DNA of 64,000 nt. Source: Hyposmocoma kahamanoa (Eukaryota; Arthropoda; Insecta; Lepidoptera; Cosmopterigidae). Both the position numbers and the translations under genes were made by a program. Below, one piece after another: positions 1 through 11,139 of this stretch. The notes beneath the pieces are model-generated. The model worked only from the letters and a program-made list of their open reading frames with translations, had not been told where the DNA came from and did no database searches. Position 1 is the stretch's first letter. Each line of letters opens with the position of its first letter. Location: the NCBI RefSeq assembly GCF_003589595.1, contig NW_020653750.1, forward strand, positions 8,411,742-8,475,741, given 5' to 3'.

Positions 1-889
1 CACAATCTATCGATAAAAATGTCGACAACAACTAACAAGACTTTAAAATTTTATAAAAAGTGGCAACCATGCAAATGTCATTTTAGGTCATCTTCAAAAA
101 AGCCAGACTATAGCGTTGGACACTGGTTGGCTCGTGTCGTACACGGAGCGCGACAATTGCACACACATACAAGTCGCGCTGTTATTTTGTAGGGAGTTGC
201 CCTACTTGTTTTATTCTACTATGACTTTAGAGTACATATCTTACCGTATAAGACCGTTTAACGTCAACATACTCCTCAAAAGACGTCATTATATAGATGG
301 CTGATATAAAAATGTTTTACGACAGAATTGGTAAACTTCCACCGTACCTATAAATGCCATCAAAACATCTTCAAGTTGCTGGAAAAATGCTATAAGATTA
401 CGCAAACCCGTTCGTTAAGTGTAAAAGCGCCATCCCTTTTTATTATTCAACTCTTTACCTCGCCAATTTACATAATTAGGATCTGTTGAACGTTACACCT
501 CTGAAATTAGAAAATCATACATGCCTTACGTTATTCAACCTTGCTTGTATAGGCACTTTTCCTTATACTCGTGAGCACTCGTGCGAGTCAATCGTACCTC
601 ATCACGGGCCCGTTCATATCATATGTTATCAAATTCCTCGATATTCGATCACTGCCAATTTTCCGCTGACATTCACATTTCATTGAAGCCCATATACATA
701 TTGACATGAAAATCTAATTTTCTGCTCCAGTGTTTATAATATCTTCATATGAAAAAATGTTTATGAAATCCAATACTGTGTAATGGAAAATTGTAAACAT
801 TAATGCTAATGAAAAATAGCTACTTGACAACAAAAGTACTATTAAAATATAAAAATGTTGTATAATAATGAATTTATGTAATATCACGA
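1..889. other. no gene seen
   Basis: AT-rich sequence with only short chance open frames. I recognise no exon, repeat terminus or RNA gene here. Confidence 0.5.
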
Positions 890-1165
890 TGTACTGCCAT
901 GATATTCAATTATTTTTTGTGAAATACACTACTTTATTTTAATTATTAATACAAAGATCGAACACTAGAAAAAAATCCTTCGATCCGGCCGGATTCAAAC
1001 CAACGTTTTCTAGCAAACCGTGCCAAACACTATGCCAACTAAGCCACGGAATGAGCTAGCGAACCTCACGAATTTTTCTGTGCTTGTTGTCGTATCTATG
1101 TATCTGGTTTTTAACGACTTTTTAGCGCCATCTATGAGAAATCTAAGAAAGGATTTTGTCACCCA
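890..1165 (-). repeat. tRNA-derived SINE, family S2
   Basis: On the minus strand there is a pol III type A box (TGGCTTAGTTGG) and a B box (GGTTTGAATCC) around a tRNA-like core. The core is flanked by AT-rich arms that are roughly inverted copies of each other (ACAAAGATCGAACAC at the low-coordinate end, a related GATACGACAACAAGCAC on the opposite strand at the other). The tail includes TAGCGCCATCTATGAGAAAT on the plus strand. Other copies lie at 1.2, 11.2, 12.1, 27.9, 37.3, 48.0 and 54.4 kb. Confidence 0.75.
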
Positions 1166-1224
1166 CGTAGGTACCCTTACAGCTACCAGCCCTGGCTAGA
1201 GATATCTAGTGAGATTACTATATA

Positions 1225-1435
1225 AGTTTAGGATCAAGCGCTACGAAAAATTCCTTCATCTGTCTGGATTCGAACCAGCGCCTTCAGATTACCGTGCCAC
1301 TGTCCCAACTGAGCTACGGGACGAACCAGCAGATCTTACGTATTTTTCTATGTACTTATTGCAGATCTTCGTTTTTGGTTTTGAACGACTTTTTTCCGTA
1401 GCGCCATCTGTGAGAAATCTATTAAAGATTTTCTT
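1225..1435 (-). repeat. tRNA-derived SINE, family S2, second adjacent copy
   Basis: The minus strand reads GTAGCTCAGTTGG (A box) and GGTTCGAATCC (B box), a better tRNA match than the neighbouring copy. It shares the downstream tail (GTAGCGCCATCTGTGAGAAAT on plus) with the copy 60 bp to its left, in the same orientation, so the two form an imperfect direct pair. The anticodon and acceptor arms are not tRNA-like, so this is a SINE and not a tRNA gene. Confidence 0.75.
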
Positions 1436-1472
1436 CACAATATAATAAGTATTATAAAATGTTTTCACCAAG

Positions 1473-1639
1473 CTTTAGCGTGAAACAAACAGAGAGCAGG
1501 TGAGGGTCCCGCGTCCGCGCTCGGTGTATTGTTGTAAATATATAAATATACGGAATTACACCCGCCGCGGTCCCGACCCGACTCGCGCCTGACCTGGGTG
1601 CAGGTGCTGGGTGCTCTCTGTACGTTTCACGCTTTAAAG
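1473..1639. repeat. short foldback element
   Basis: The arms CTTTAGCGTGAAAC at the left and GTTTCACGCTTTAAAG at the right are inverted, and the match runs inward through CAGAGAGCA / TGCTCTCTG. The interior is much more GC-rich than the surroundings and holds a TGTAAATATATAAATATACG stretch. It could be a small MITE or a remnant of an LTR-like unit. I see no open frame. Confidence 0.55.
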
Positions 1640-1721
1640 TAAAATTTCAAATAAGAGTACGTTTGTATACAAATTTGATATTTTACCTATTTAATGTCAA
1701 AGTGAAAATCAAATAATCTTT

Positions 1722-1862
1722 ATTTCATAGAAATTACAGTTGAAATCGTCATATTAACTAAACTCTACTGCTCATTTGTAAGAACGATTCTCCGGAGAAG
1801 AACGAGCAAGAAACTCTTGAAGTTGTTTTTTGTACATAAACATTTAAATACATTAATCATTT
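1722..1862 (-). repeat. LINE 3' end fragment
   Basis: On the minus strand it reads AAGAAACTC-like, then TTCTTCTCCGGAGAATCG, and ends in ATGAAATAAAGATTATTTGA. This resembles 3' ends of lepidopteran non-LTR retrotransposons. No coding part remains. The assignment rests on recollection of such tails. Confidence 0.45.
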
Positions 1863-2283
1863 ACAATATTTATTTCAAACTTAATCGATCGAGACAACCT
1901 GGAAAAGCTAAATGGGTCACTACCACAGATTTCTGTTAAATAAGTAAGCAGGAACAGTGTAATACTTTTATCTTAGTTCTAATCTCGTGAATGGTAAAAT
2001 TTTAATATCAACCGGATTTTTTTTTATGTAAGCATACCATTAGCCCCTTAAATTAATAATGTATGACTTTGTGAAGACGACTGTCACGCGATAAGTGTTA
2101 TTTTTATTCCTCTTAATTAATATTATATCTGTCACTAAATTTTATAAAAAATGTTAATTTCTTTAAATTTATCCCTTAAAGATAATCTGGGGTCCATGTT
2201 GTAAATTGCCCTAACCACACGTTTCTGCCGGACAAAGATTCTATTAATATCGGCGGCATAATTAACCCCACACCAAGATGCTG

Positions 2284-2535
2284 TATGTCATGTCACCCTG
2301 AGACATACGTTGACGCCTGTCCATAACCGTTGCAGTGCCACTCAGAGCTTTAAATCGCAAAGATTTGAGGGGCATTGCCACTGCGCCCGTCACCCTGAGA
2401 CATGACAAGTCCCATGTGCCTGTAATTTCACCAGCACCCTTACTTACCCTTCAAAATCGGAACGCAGTAATGCTCCCATTGCTGCTTGGTGGCAGAAGTA
2501 GGTAAGGTGGCAGTACTTCCTTACTTCCTTCTTAC
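2284..2535 (-). repeat. R1 dispersed poly(A)-type repeat, partial
   Basis: First of about 19 copies in the window. Diagnostic blocks in the plus direction are CCATAAC(A/C)GTTGCAGTGCCAC, AGAGCTTTAAATCGCAAAGAT, TGACAAGTCCCATGTGCCTG and GTAATTTCACCAGCACCC. In complete copies one end is A-rich (ATATCATAAAAAA on the element strand), so the element strand is taken as the one ending in poly(A), which is minus here. That end is missing from this copy. No A/B boxes or coding frame are evident. Confidence 0.85.
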
Positions 2536-2544
2536 AGTTCTTCC

Positions 2545-2680
2545 CGCAACCCGAAGGTTGCCTGTAACAGATTGCTATTTAGCAATAAGACCGACTGTTG
2601 TACCTGTACTGTACTGTCTTTACTTTTTTGTATTATTTTGTATTGGTCAGAATATTTGTATTGTGTTGTATTGTAATAAC
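2545..2680 (+). repeat. retroelement tail family T1
   Basis: It contains GAAGGTTGCCTGTAACAG, ATTGCTATTTAGCAATAAG and GTTGTACCTGTACTG. Related blocks are at 27.24, 41.34 and 44.35 kb, where they run into a GTGCAATAAAGAATATT-like end. This looks like a shared non-LTR or SINE 3' end. No protein is encoded. Confidence 0.6.
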
Positions 2681-2791
2681 CCTGTGTATATGTGCGGCGC
2701 ACTATAGGTTTCCGAAATTAATAAGAAAAAAAATACTATAAATGGTCAGGAATGAATTTATTGTTTATTAATATTCTCCTTTGGCGTTAAT

Positions 2792-3019
2792 CATTGACTT
2801 ACAATTATATGGACGTCGGGTCCGCGCTAAAAAGTGTCCGCACTTGTAAGGCGCTAAAATCGTATACAGAGCGCCAAACTCCGCTTTAGTCTTCATTTGT
2901 TCGACTGACAGCGCGATACTGCGATGACATTTCAATTTAAATTTCGAATAGGTTGACTTGGGACATTTTTTTCGTGGTTTTTGTATTAGACCCGTCGTCC
3001 ATTTATTTGTAAGTCAATG
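2792..3019. mobile_element. P1 MITE copy 1, 8-bp TSD, inserted in mariner A
   Basis: The ends are CATTGACTTACAA and its complement TTGTAAGTCAATG, continuing to about 24 bp of imperfect inverted repeat. It is flanked by GCGTTAAT on both sides, and removing the element plus one GCGTTAAT restores the mariner sequence seen in the other copies. It is 228 bp, like the copy at 14686, and differs from it at only a handful of bases by eye. It has no coding capacity. The 8-bp duplication fits the P or hAT superfamilies. Confidence 0.92.
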
Positions 3020-3048
3020 GCGTTAATGCACTTTTTCACACGAATGAA

Positions 3049-3869
3049 TCAATTTTGAAAACATTTATGCCACTCCTCCGTGACAATCTCTGAAACATAT
3101 TATTTTTTTCGACAACCTCTTCAGGTGATAAAAATCGTTGACCGCGTAACAATAACTTTCGGTAAACAAATGGTCGTATGCCAATCACTATTTACGGTAC
3201 AACGATTTCCTAAAGCAACAGTAGCCACGTGTCCAGTTTTATTAAAAAAAGAAGCCATCATTCGCTTAGAGACCCTTTGCACGCGTGCCACTTTGGTTGG
3301 TTTCAGCTCACCTCGAAAGACCCACACGCTCGATTGATGCTTTGTTTTGGGATCGTAACTATAAATCCATGTTTTGTCACTTGTTACTATGTCCCACGCC
3401 AAATTTGACGCCACTTCGTGGAATCTGGTAAGCATGGTATTGCACCAAGTGACGCGATCCGTTTTTTGAGCCTCAGTCGAATTGTGTGGGATCCACCGAG
3501 AGCATAGCTTCTTCACACCCTTCTCTTCTTCTTCAACTCTTTGTGTAGTATTGATTGCATTTAACTCATGCCTATGCCTAAAGATGCCCGAATCTCATGG
3601 TATGTCACATACATGTCTGTTTTGGTCATATGGCGCACAGCATCGATGTTTTTGTTGTTCACAGCAGTGGACCTGCAACCATCACGAAATTCGTCACTGA
3701 GATTCACACGACCGCGTTTGAATTCTGCAAACCAGCTATAAATAGTCGTCTTTCATGGTGCTTCATTGCTAAAAGCAGTTTAAAGGCGAGGGAAGCTCCG
3801 CTGAGCTGTTACATTACACTTAAAGTCGTAGAAAATCATACTAAGAAAATTTTCACGAGTTAAATCCAT
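3049..3869 (-). pseudogene. mariner transposase pseudogene (copy A)
   Basis: Remnant of a DD34D mariner transposase, the cut-and-paste enzyme that inserts at TA. The start is taken at the ATG reading MDLTRENF-like, by comparison with the copy at 31855. The first catalytic block appears as VTSDKTWIYSYD, where family members have GDETW, so the Glu of that block is Lys here. The region carrying the second and third catalytic Asp residues is deleted. An in-frame TGA near 3050 cuts off the usual C-terminal tail. It cannot encode an active enzyme. Confidence 0.85.
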
Positions 3870-3985
3870 GGTGATGTAGACAACCAATTTCTAAAATGAC
3901 GCCACAATATAAAAACAAGTAACAGTCAGATGAAACAAACTGTATTCTGCAGCCAAAGAGTTCCATTTTCAAATGTAATTACCTT

Positions 3986-5200
3986 CCTTTATTAATTACA
4001 TTGCTTCGGAAATCATAGTACAGATATTTCCCCTGTTTCAGACTAGGTAATTCGTGTAGAGTAGAGAGTGTCGACACCTTTAGAGGATGGAAAATAGTTC
4101 AAGAGAAACACGAATTACTTGTGCCTGACAATAAAATATAAAATGAGCTTGACGGATGTAAGGCTCGTTAACATGTACTACTACTTCCCATAACAACTTT
4201 GTAATACCTTTCAGGTCTAAACTTATACAAACACGTAGCCATAAATGCACAAGTTATGTTATTTGAATATAAGATATTTTCAAAGTTCATAGATGAAGCG
4301 AGGTGTTCGAACTTTATCGAAACTTGGGCAAAGTCAACACAGGCGCGTTAGTGCAGAGTTGCTGATGTAAGTTCGTCTTGATGTGTGACACCTATGTATT
4401 GCAGATAACCAGTCGAAAATCAACCTTATATCTCTCGTGTTAAACTCTATGGGCAAATCTTTGTGCTCAAGCCAAGGTTGGTGTAGCGGACTGCCCAACT
4501 TGCGCCGCTGTTTTGTATGCGAAAACTTTATAGCGGCAACAAGGCGCCATAATGTGAAACAGCAAAGCGCAGTTTCAAATACAGCCCGTATTGGCCCCAC
4601 CTATTTCAGGCGAAACTTGGCCATGTTACAGGGTTTAACGTTGAGCGATTATCACGTTAATTGTAAAATTTATCAATTTTTTTTCTACATTTAGTCTTTC
4701 AGTGGATGTTACTGATCCCTTATCAAATTCATTAATTTATTGGTTTATGGTTAAAACAGTGAAAAATTTAGAATAGTAAATTTCTTTGATGGCCAAGCAT
4801 TCCAAGTATATAACTTTTTTCCTCTTTTGAGTTTTATTTAATTATTTAGAAAAGTATGCTACTGGCTTTTCTAAAATTCGTTTTATAAGACAATTTCTCA
4901 GGGTTCATTCGGAACGGGGAATCAGCACAATAAACCTAACGTGTTGCTCTGAAATAAAGATTTTTATTAGCATAACATTACATTTATGGTACTCCAAACC
5001 TACAAACTACAGTATTTAACGTTTTATCTAACCTGAAATAAAGAAACGACATTCAAAGTTTATTTAAAGATTGTCGATTCCTTTTCTTATACACTATTCA
5101 ACATCAAACACCGATGCCATTTTAAACATCACCATTGTTTTACCGACGCATATTAAAAGACAACATCACAGAAATCCTACTTCTTTACATCTATATTATA
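3986..5200. other. no gene seen
   Basis: Unassigned AT-rich sequence. The short open frames at 4.33-4.69 kb overlap on both strands and resemble no family I know. Confidence 0.45.
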
Positions 5201-5370
5201 CAGGGTGACAGGTTGAACGAGATAAATATTTAAAGAGGCGAATGAGTAGCTGATACCCATACCGAATATGTAAAAACACTGCCTTACTTTTAAATGTTTT
5301 TGTCTAAGGAAAATACTGCCTCTAACATTTTGTAATACTCTCGCGCATCGTGTAGCGAGTGCCCTTAAAT
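5201..5370. repeat. left arm of long inverted repeat
   Basis: It starts CAGGGTGACAGGTTGAAC and continues through GAATGAGTAGCTGAT. The reverse complement, diverged, is found at 9715-9919. The pair bounds a region of about 4.7 kb. A clean target duplication is not evident, so it may be either two independent copies of one repeat or long TIRs of a composite element. Confidence 0.65.
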
Positions 5371-5999
5371 ATCAAATCAAACCCTCACCGGCCTCTGCGC
5401 ATGCTTTCTTACCCGTTTCACATCCCCGCCCGGCCCTGCTCATTGAAGCGCCACCCTGCCGGCCACCCGCTACTAGAGATGGGGAAAACTGCTTATTTTT
5501 TTAAACGTTTAAGCGTTATGCTTTTTTTTAAAAAAAAGCGTTCTTTTTTTATACGCTTTTTCCCTTCAACGCTTTTTAGTTTAAAGCTTACAAAATCGTT
5601 TAGAAATTTAAGTTAAAACGTTTAGCGCATAGACTTTTATGTTAAAAAAGTTTGCAACGTTGTGTTGATAGCGAAACGCAAGAATAGACTACTAAAGGTT
5701 TTAAGATAAGTAAGTTTTTTGTAAAAAAAACGAGTTATATTTTTATTTACGGATTACCATTCATATTGGCGTTTAAAAGCGTTCAAAAACATACGTTGTT
5801 TAACTTTTGTAGTTGTTAACCGTTGAAGGTGATTCTCGCGAGTCGTTCAAATCGCCATTCCAGGCTGCAAATCGGTAGAAATGTAGTAAATTTTTAAAAA
5901 CTTTAAGTGGTAGTAGGCCATACACAGGGGTATGACTTGGGGAGTCTTTTATGGCCTAGATCTATGTCCTGCAATAATTACGAGTAGTTAAGAAAACGA

Positions 6000-8980
6000 T
6001 GTCAAATCTAATTACTCTCCCATTCCAAACTACCAAATGATAAATTGATCGCTGTGTACCTTCTAAAAGGAATAACCCCGACTTTTATATGATGACCCGA
6101 CAAAGTAACTAATAAATGATTATTTCTTTAAGCCTATAATTTTCAAGTTGTTGGATAATAGAAAGAATATAAATTAGATTTTTGTTCAGCGAAAACCATC
6201 ATTTCCTTCCGAGATTACGGAATTTGTGATTTTGTCAAACTTCGCCCTTGAGCTCAGTGGTACATGTCGCCAACCCGTTCCCCACCTATTCAGTGTGCCG
6301 TCAAATCTTGTCACAGGTGAGCATGTGTCATTGCGAAAGAGAAATTTATAGTTTACTTGGACGAAAAGTGGTTTGTCACTGATCATCACTTTCCATTTTT
6401 TTTGCGGTAAGTATAAAGGTTTATTTTATTATTTAATACTGATTCAATTATGTACTGAAAATCTATCCTTGATATAATTCTTAGACTTAAGTTGCATGTG
6501 GTGTTTGAATAAATCATTGAAAACTGTCCATATCTCATTTGTTTCCACCTCATTGCCTTCCATTCCCTCCAATTTATTTGCTGGATGGTAATGATTGTTT
6601 TGAAGTGAAGTGAAGGTTGCAGTTTTTACGTAACCACCGAGTAACGTTTTTTGGGTAATTGTATATGTACATGTATATATGTTACTACCCGCAGCCTAAA
6701 ACCAGTAGTCATAAAAACTTAAACAATGTTTTAGCAACGTTTAAAGGGCACGAAAGTGCTATCACACTTCATTCTTCACAAACATGACTAGGCAAATGTG
6801 AAAAAACTTACCGATTAAGGTATTTGACGTTAACTTTTTTCTATGTTTGACTTGCCCTTTTTCAGCGGTTTACGTTGTTCAGATAGCAAATTAGTTAATG
6901 GTAATCACAAATTACACTTAGGGTATCTCTAAAATGTGGAAATATATTTAAATATGACTAACAAAATTTTTTTCCAATGTTTGGCTAAATTAATGATTAA
7001 TACAGTGTAGCATCAACTTTGCTCACTTAAAATGTTGCTAAAACGTTAGTTAACTTTTTCGGGTGTAAGGATTATATTAGGATTAGACGGTTTGAATAAA
7101 TTCTGTATTTTTGGCAGTCATTTAACAATATTTCGATGATTTTGCAGATCCAGAGTGTGGCAAGGACGAAAAAAACAAATAAAGAAGAATTATCAAAAGA
7201 TCAACTACGTAAAAAAGTTGAGTATTGAAAATAAAGCATAATACTGCATTTATAAGAAAACAATTTTTAAGAGAAGAGGATAAGCAAAAAGAATAATTCA
7301 GAGCATAAAAATTATGAGTACAAGAGCTCAGAGAGAACAAACATGAAAATGTCACGAAAACAGTAGTAAATATTATGAGAATTGAATTTAAATCGTCTTT
7401 ATTAAGATATTAAAAAAAAAATAAAGCAATTACAAAATGATCTTATTCTAAATTTGTAATATCACTAAAATTAATCGTTACTGACTCACGTTTACGAACA
7501 TTTAAATACGTATTTGTATGATGTTTCATTGTGTAAATACAAGAAAGACAAAAAAAAGACAGAAGACAAAAATATTATAAAAAAAAAGAATAGTAGTGGA
7601 AACGAAAAAAAGGTACGATGCACAAGTCAAACGTCTAAAGCTAGAAAAATACGCGACGAGACTATGAAAGTTGTAAAAATTTACGGCATAAAATTATCCA
7701 ATTATAATTAAATTTAAAAAAAAATAAAAGTCAATTTGAGGAAACGAGTAAAGAAGCTGAATTTACTAAAAAAAAAAAAACAAAAAGAAAAAACATTAGA
7801 AAAGAAAGTTAATGACTTAGTAAGACACATTCCCAAATATTAAGTTCAGGAAGTACAAAAGATGTTTAATGAAACACTCCCGCGGGAATTGAATGAAAAA
7901 TACAAAAATCCAAAAAATACCAAAAAAAAAGTCAATAATTAGTTTGTCAGCACGAGAAATTAAAATATTACTTAACAAAATTAAAGAGCTATAAATTCAG
8001 TAGCTTGATTGATATGGTTATGGTTGTGCATAACTTGAGTAAATTACTAATTTTATATTTACAATTTATTATTTCCATGTTTTGATGTTTTTAAGTTGTT
8101 GCCCACAATTTTTATTTTGAATAATCTAGACTGATGCCTACTTAAATGAGTTTCTTTCTTTTCATAAATTTATATTTATACGTAGTTTATTCCATATCAA
8201 TTGTTGCGACAACTATAGATAAATCTAATTTTTACGACAATTTAATAAAATTTAATTATTAAATTATGATGAATTTTAGTATACATGTATTTACTCACTT
8301 TTCACTCATCAAAATGTCATTATTTTAATAATAATAATTTAATAATTTGTTTAGCCTTTTACAAATAATGGTGTATAACTAAATAAGTGCTAGCACTTGA
8401 CCATGTTTGACTTGTTAGTAATTGACTCAAGGTTATCCGTCCCTTGACATTCAAGCTAGGCTAACCTGTGCTATGAAAGTCAGTGGTTCGGTTACTTAAA
8501 AGTTTTCAAGCATATTTATGGTGCAGTATAGGGAAAATCACAGAAAAAAAAAACAAAGAAAAGCCTTAAGGTTAATAATTAAAATTATACATAATGGATG
8601 TAAAAAGGTGAAGGTGAGAGAGTAAAAGTGCGTGCGTTGGTAGTGTGTGTGTGTGTGTGAGCGGTTGTTCGTGTCTTCGTGAGTGATAATGACATTTGAA
8701 GCGGACAAGAGTGTTACCTATGTAGACTTTTAATTGAATACGAGAGACGTAACTTTCTACTATTATATCATATTTTCATAATGCAATTCGTAAATATCAT
8801 TACATACGCATACCATACACACGCATTACCATCCTGATACATTTCATTACCATCCACGCCTTCATTACCTTCCTTTAATTATACCTAAAGTATAGGGTCT
8901 CCTAGAGTGTCTTTCTCTTACATTTATTGCTCATGGGTATACGAACCATTGTCATGTTTTAGTTTCGATGAAAACGACAA
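6000..8980. other. AT-rich interior, no gene seen
   Basis: Core of the composite region. It contains A-rich runs near 7.38-7.95 kb and a short (GT)n run near 8.65 kb. The lysine- and asparagine-rich open frame near 7.51 kb reflects base composition rather than a protein family I recognise. Confidence 0.45.
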
Positions 8981-9033
8981 TATTTTAAATTTTAAAAAAC
9001 GTGCGAATTTGAACGACTCGCGGCAACCACCCT

Positions 9034-9373
9034 GAAATGGACAAATTGCTTATTTTTTTAACTTTAAAACGTTCGTTTAAAAAGCGTTCTTGTAAGCGCT
9101 TTTCACTTAAACTCTTTTTAGTTTGACGCTTAAAAAGTCGTTTACAAAAACGTTTAAGCGCATAGACTTTATGATTAAAAAAGCTTGCAACGTTATGTTG
9201 AATTAATTTGTTTAGGAAACATAGATGGCGCTACTTGAAACTTAGGCACGTTATAAAAAATGAAATTGTTGAGTACCTATAGAACTGACCAGTGACAAAC
9301 CAAAAGCGTGCTTATGCGCTTATTTTAAGAAGCAGACATTTTTAAGTGATTTTCGTTTAAACGCCCATCTCTC
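9034..9373. mobile_element. MITE, second copy of the GAGATGGG family
   Basis: It begins TGAAATGGACAAATTGC, comparable to TAGAGATGGGGAAAACTGC at 5474, and ends TTTAAACGCCCATCTCTC. The first 170 bp parallels 5474-5680, including GCATAGACTTTATG and GCTTGCAACGTTATGTTGA. After that the two copies differ. No coding capacity. Confidence 0.55.
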
Positions 9374-9714
9374 CCTGCTACCGCCCGGTTAGTTCGCTTG
9401 CGCTCTTGTGTTAGACGGGACGTAGTCGCGTATTTCTTTTGTGTGGTATATCGCTGTATTGAGTTGTGTAGTTCAGTGGAGTGCAGTGACGTTCGTAACG
9501 ATGATGCTATATCACTAAACAAGTGAGTAATATTGGTCCATGATGCGGTGTTACGTTATTGTATGTTATGCAAATTATGTTGTTAGTCGTGCTAGGAATT
9601 TGGCCCGAGAAATGTTCCTTAGTCGGCGAGCGACCATCCTGCACATTGGTGTTAATACTCAATTTTGTCTGTCCTATGCTAGGATCAACAGTCATATTCT
9701 CTAAGTAGGAAGGA

Positions 9715-9919
9715 ATGACACGCGCTCGTAGCGCGGCGCGGGAGGTCAATTTCTTTCAGCCGTTTCATAGAGTAGGCCAAATGAAGAGTGTGTCAGTATT
9801 TGTAAAATGGCACGACATTTTTTTCTTATGTTTAGGGGCGATTTTTTTTTCATATTCGGATTAGAAATCAGCTACTCATTTGCCTCTTAAACAGTTATCT
9901 TGTTCAACCTGTCACTTTG
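9715..9919. repeat. right arm of long inverted repeat
   Basis: Inverted, diverged partner of 5201-5370: the reverse complement reads GTGACAGGTTGAACAAGATAA and CAAATGAGTAGCTGAT. Similarity extends weakly over the whole interval. Confidence 0.65.
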
Positions 9920-10154
9920 CATATTACCTCTAGTATATATTACGTCGTCTTAGAGTGAATACCTCATATGTAATTTCTATGTATGTAATTTTTCAGGACG
10001 CAGATAAAATCATAATGCAATATTATTGTGATATGTTTGAGCAAGAGCTTTATAAGTTTTGCTTCAAGAAAAATCAGTAAAAAAAAAACTATGTTACAAT
10101 TACAATAAAAAGGTAACCTACCTCCAAAGTTGTAGAATTACATCTATTTGCCAA

Positions 10155-10335
10155 ATTTTACTGGAATCGGTTAACGGAAAGTGGATGAAATCCAATAAAC
10201 CTGATTTATCCCCTAATTTTCCACCCTTAGAGATGGAATATTTTCTTCAAATTTCACTGGAACTGAAGTACCCCCTTTCCAACAAATAAAGAGTCATTGA
10301 AATCTGTTCACTAATAACGGAATAATCGCGTAAAT
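10155..10335 (+). repeat. dispersed repeat Q, copy 1
   Basis: Starts near TACTGGAATCGGTTAACGGA. It shares GGTTAACGGAAAGTG, CCAATAAACCTGATT-like and GAGTCATTGAAATC-like blocks with 45.99-46.18 kb, and in inverted orientation with 48.74-48.88 kb. No coding frame. Possibly an untranslated region of a non-LTR element. Confidence 0.6.
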
Positions 10336-10381
10336 AAAAATGAAGTCGAATTTAGAACTTCCTCCTTGTGTTTGGAGTCGG

Positions 10382-10952
10382 CATCGAGTATATAACCAGA
10401 AATAGAGACGAAATAAGGGCTATACATTCCTGGTAACTCATCAGTGATACATCACTTATAAATAACAACTCTTGTTTCCAATTTCATTGAAAACAAATTA
10501 GAAAGCTGAAATAGTACAGCGCAGCGCTGAAAACTGACCTGTGTGTACGTCTCCCTAAATTCCAAAAATATTCTGTATTTATTGTAATAAAGATATCTTC
10601 AACTATGGCGTACTGTTCCATTCGGCGGTGTGGGGAAAAACAGCAATACGTCTAATTACAAAACAAACGGAATCAAATCTCATCGGTAATTAAATATTAA
10701 ATAAGTAATATTGCAATTTTCGTCCATAATAGCAAAGCTCAAGTTAACTGGTCGATTTGTAGTATACCAATTGACGACACCCATTGACGACACCCGTCAA
10801 TTGTTTCGAATTCGGGGTGGCCAATCGGAGCGCAGTTGTCACAGTAATGATATGGCAGAATAATTTTCATACAAATTAAATGACATTTCGTCTCTATTTT
10901 TTTCCTTTATTTCTTTCCATCCTCTAAGCTATTTCTGGGTATATACTCAGTA
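10382..10952. mobile_element. P2 MITE copy 1, 8-bp TSD
   Basis: 571 bp, starting CATCGAGTATATAACC and ending in the inverted GGGTATATACTCAGTA. It is flanked by GGAGTCGG on both sides (10374-10381 and 10953-10960), an exact 8-bp duplication. The inverted repeat runs inward through AGAAATAGAGACGAAAT. The second copy at 52699 lies in the opposite orientation and shares interior blocks such as the CGTCAATTG motif. Non-coding. The CA...TG ends and 8-bp duplication fit the P or hAT superfamilies. Confidence 0.88.
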
Positions 10953-11139
10953 GGAGTCGGTTAAATTTGGTTTTCACTCATAAAGCGGCGATGAATACTT
11001 CTAATGAAATAAGTATATATCAGGATATTATAGGCCTTTTTTATGGCCGTAGTACAGGTACTATGGCCATAAAAAAAGGCGGTAGGTAGACTTAGTAAGT
11101 GTAATTTTTAAGTTTATTGAATGTGGTCAAAAACCACCT

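Larger units (their letters stand above)
2694..3985 (-). mobile_element. mariner-like element, copy A (decayed)
   Basis: The left terminus carries the shared inverted-repeat core GCGCACTATA(A/G)(G)TTTCC also seen in three other copies. The body encodes a broken mariner transposase on the minus strand. The right end is lost: sequence after TTCCATTTTCAAATGTAATTACC no longer follows the other copies, so the right boundary is approximate. A 228-bp P1 MITE is inserted near the left end, and a segment between the second and third catalytic regions is deleted. Confidence 0.85.
5474..9373. mobile_element. hAT-like or composite element (tentative)
   Basis: The left end TAGAGATGGGG and the right end CGCCCATCTCTC are inverted. 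They are flanked by CCCGCTAC (5466-5473) and CCTGCTAC (9374-9381), an 8-bp duplication with one mismatch. About 200 bp inside the left end (GCTTATTTTTTTAA...AAGCGCATAGACTTT) recurs in direct orientation at about 9034-9210, so the right 340 bp looks like a second copy of the same MITE. A further inverted pair with GCGAGTCGTTCAAAT lies at about 5826-5852 and 9003-9030. The 3 kb core is AT-rich and has no recognisable transposase. Confidence 0.45.

Noticed and set aside
1270..1330. Possible tRNA gene on minus with perfect A and B boxes
   Set aside because: Same reason: repeated S2 context and no acceptor stem.
1473..1639. Solo LTR
   Set aside because: The ends do not read TG...CA with a duplication, and the inverted arms fit a foldback better.
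7122..7711. Two open frames near 7.1-7.7 kb
   Set aside because: Low-complexity AT-rich translation with no domain.
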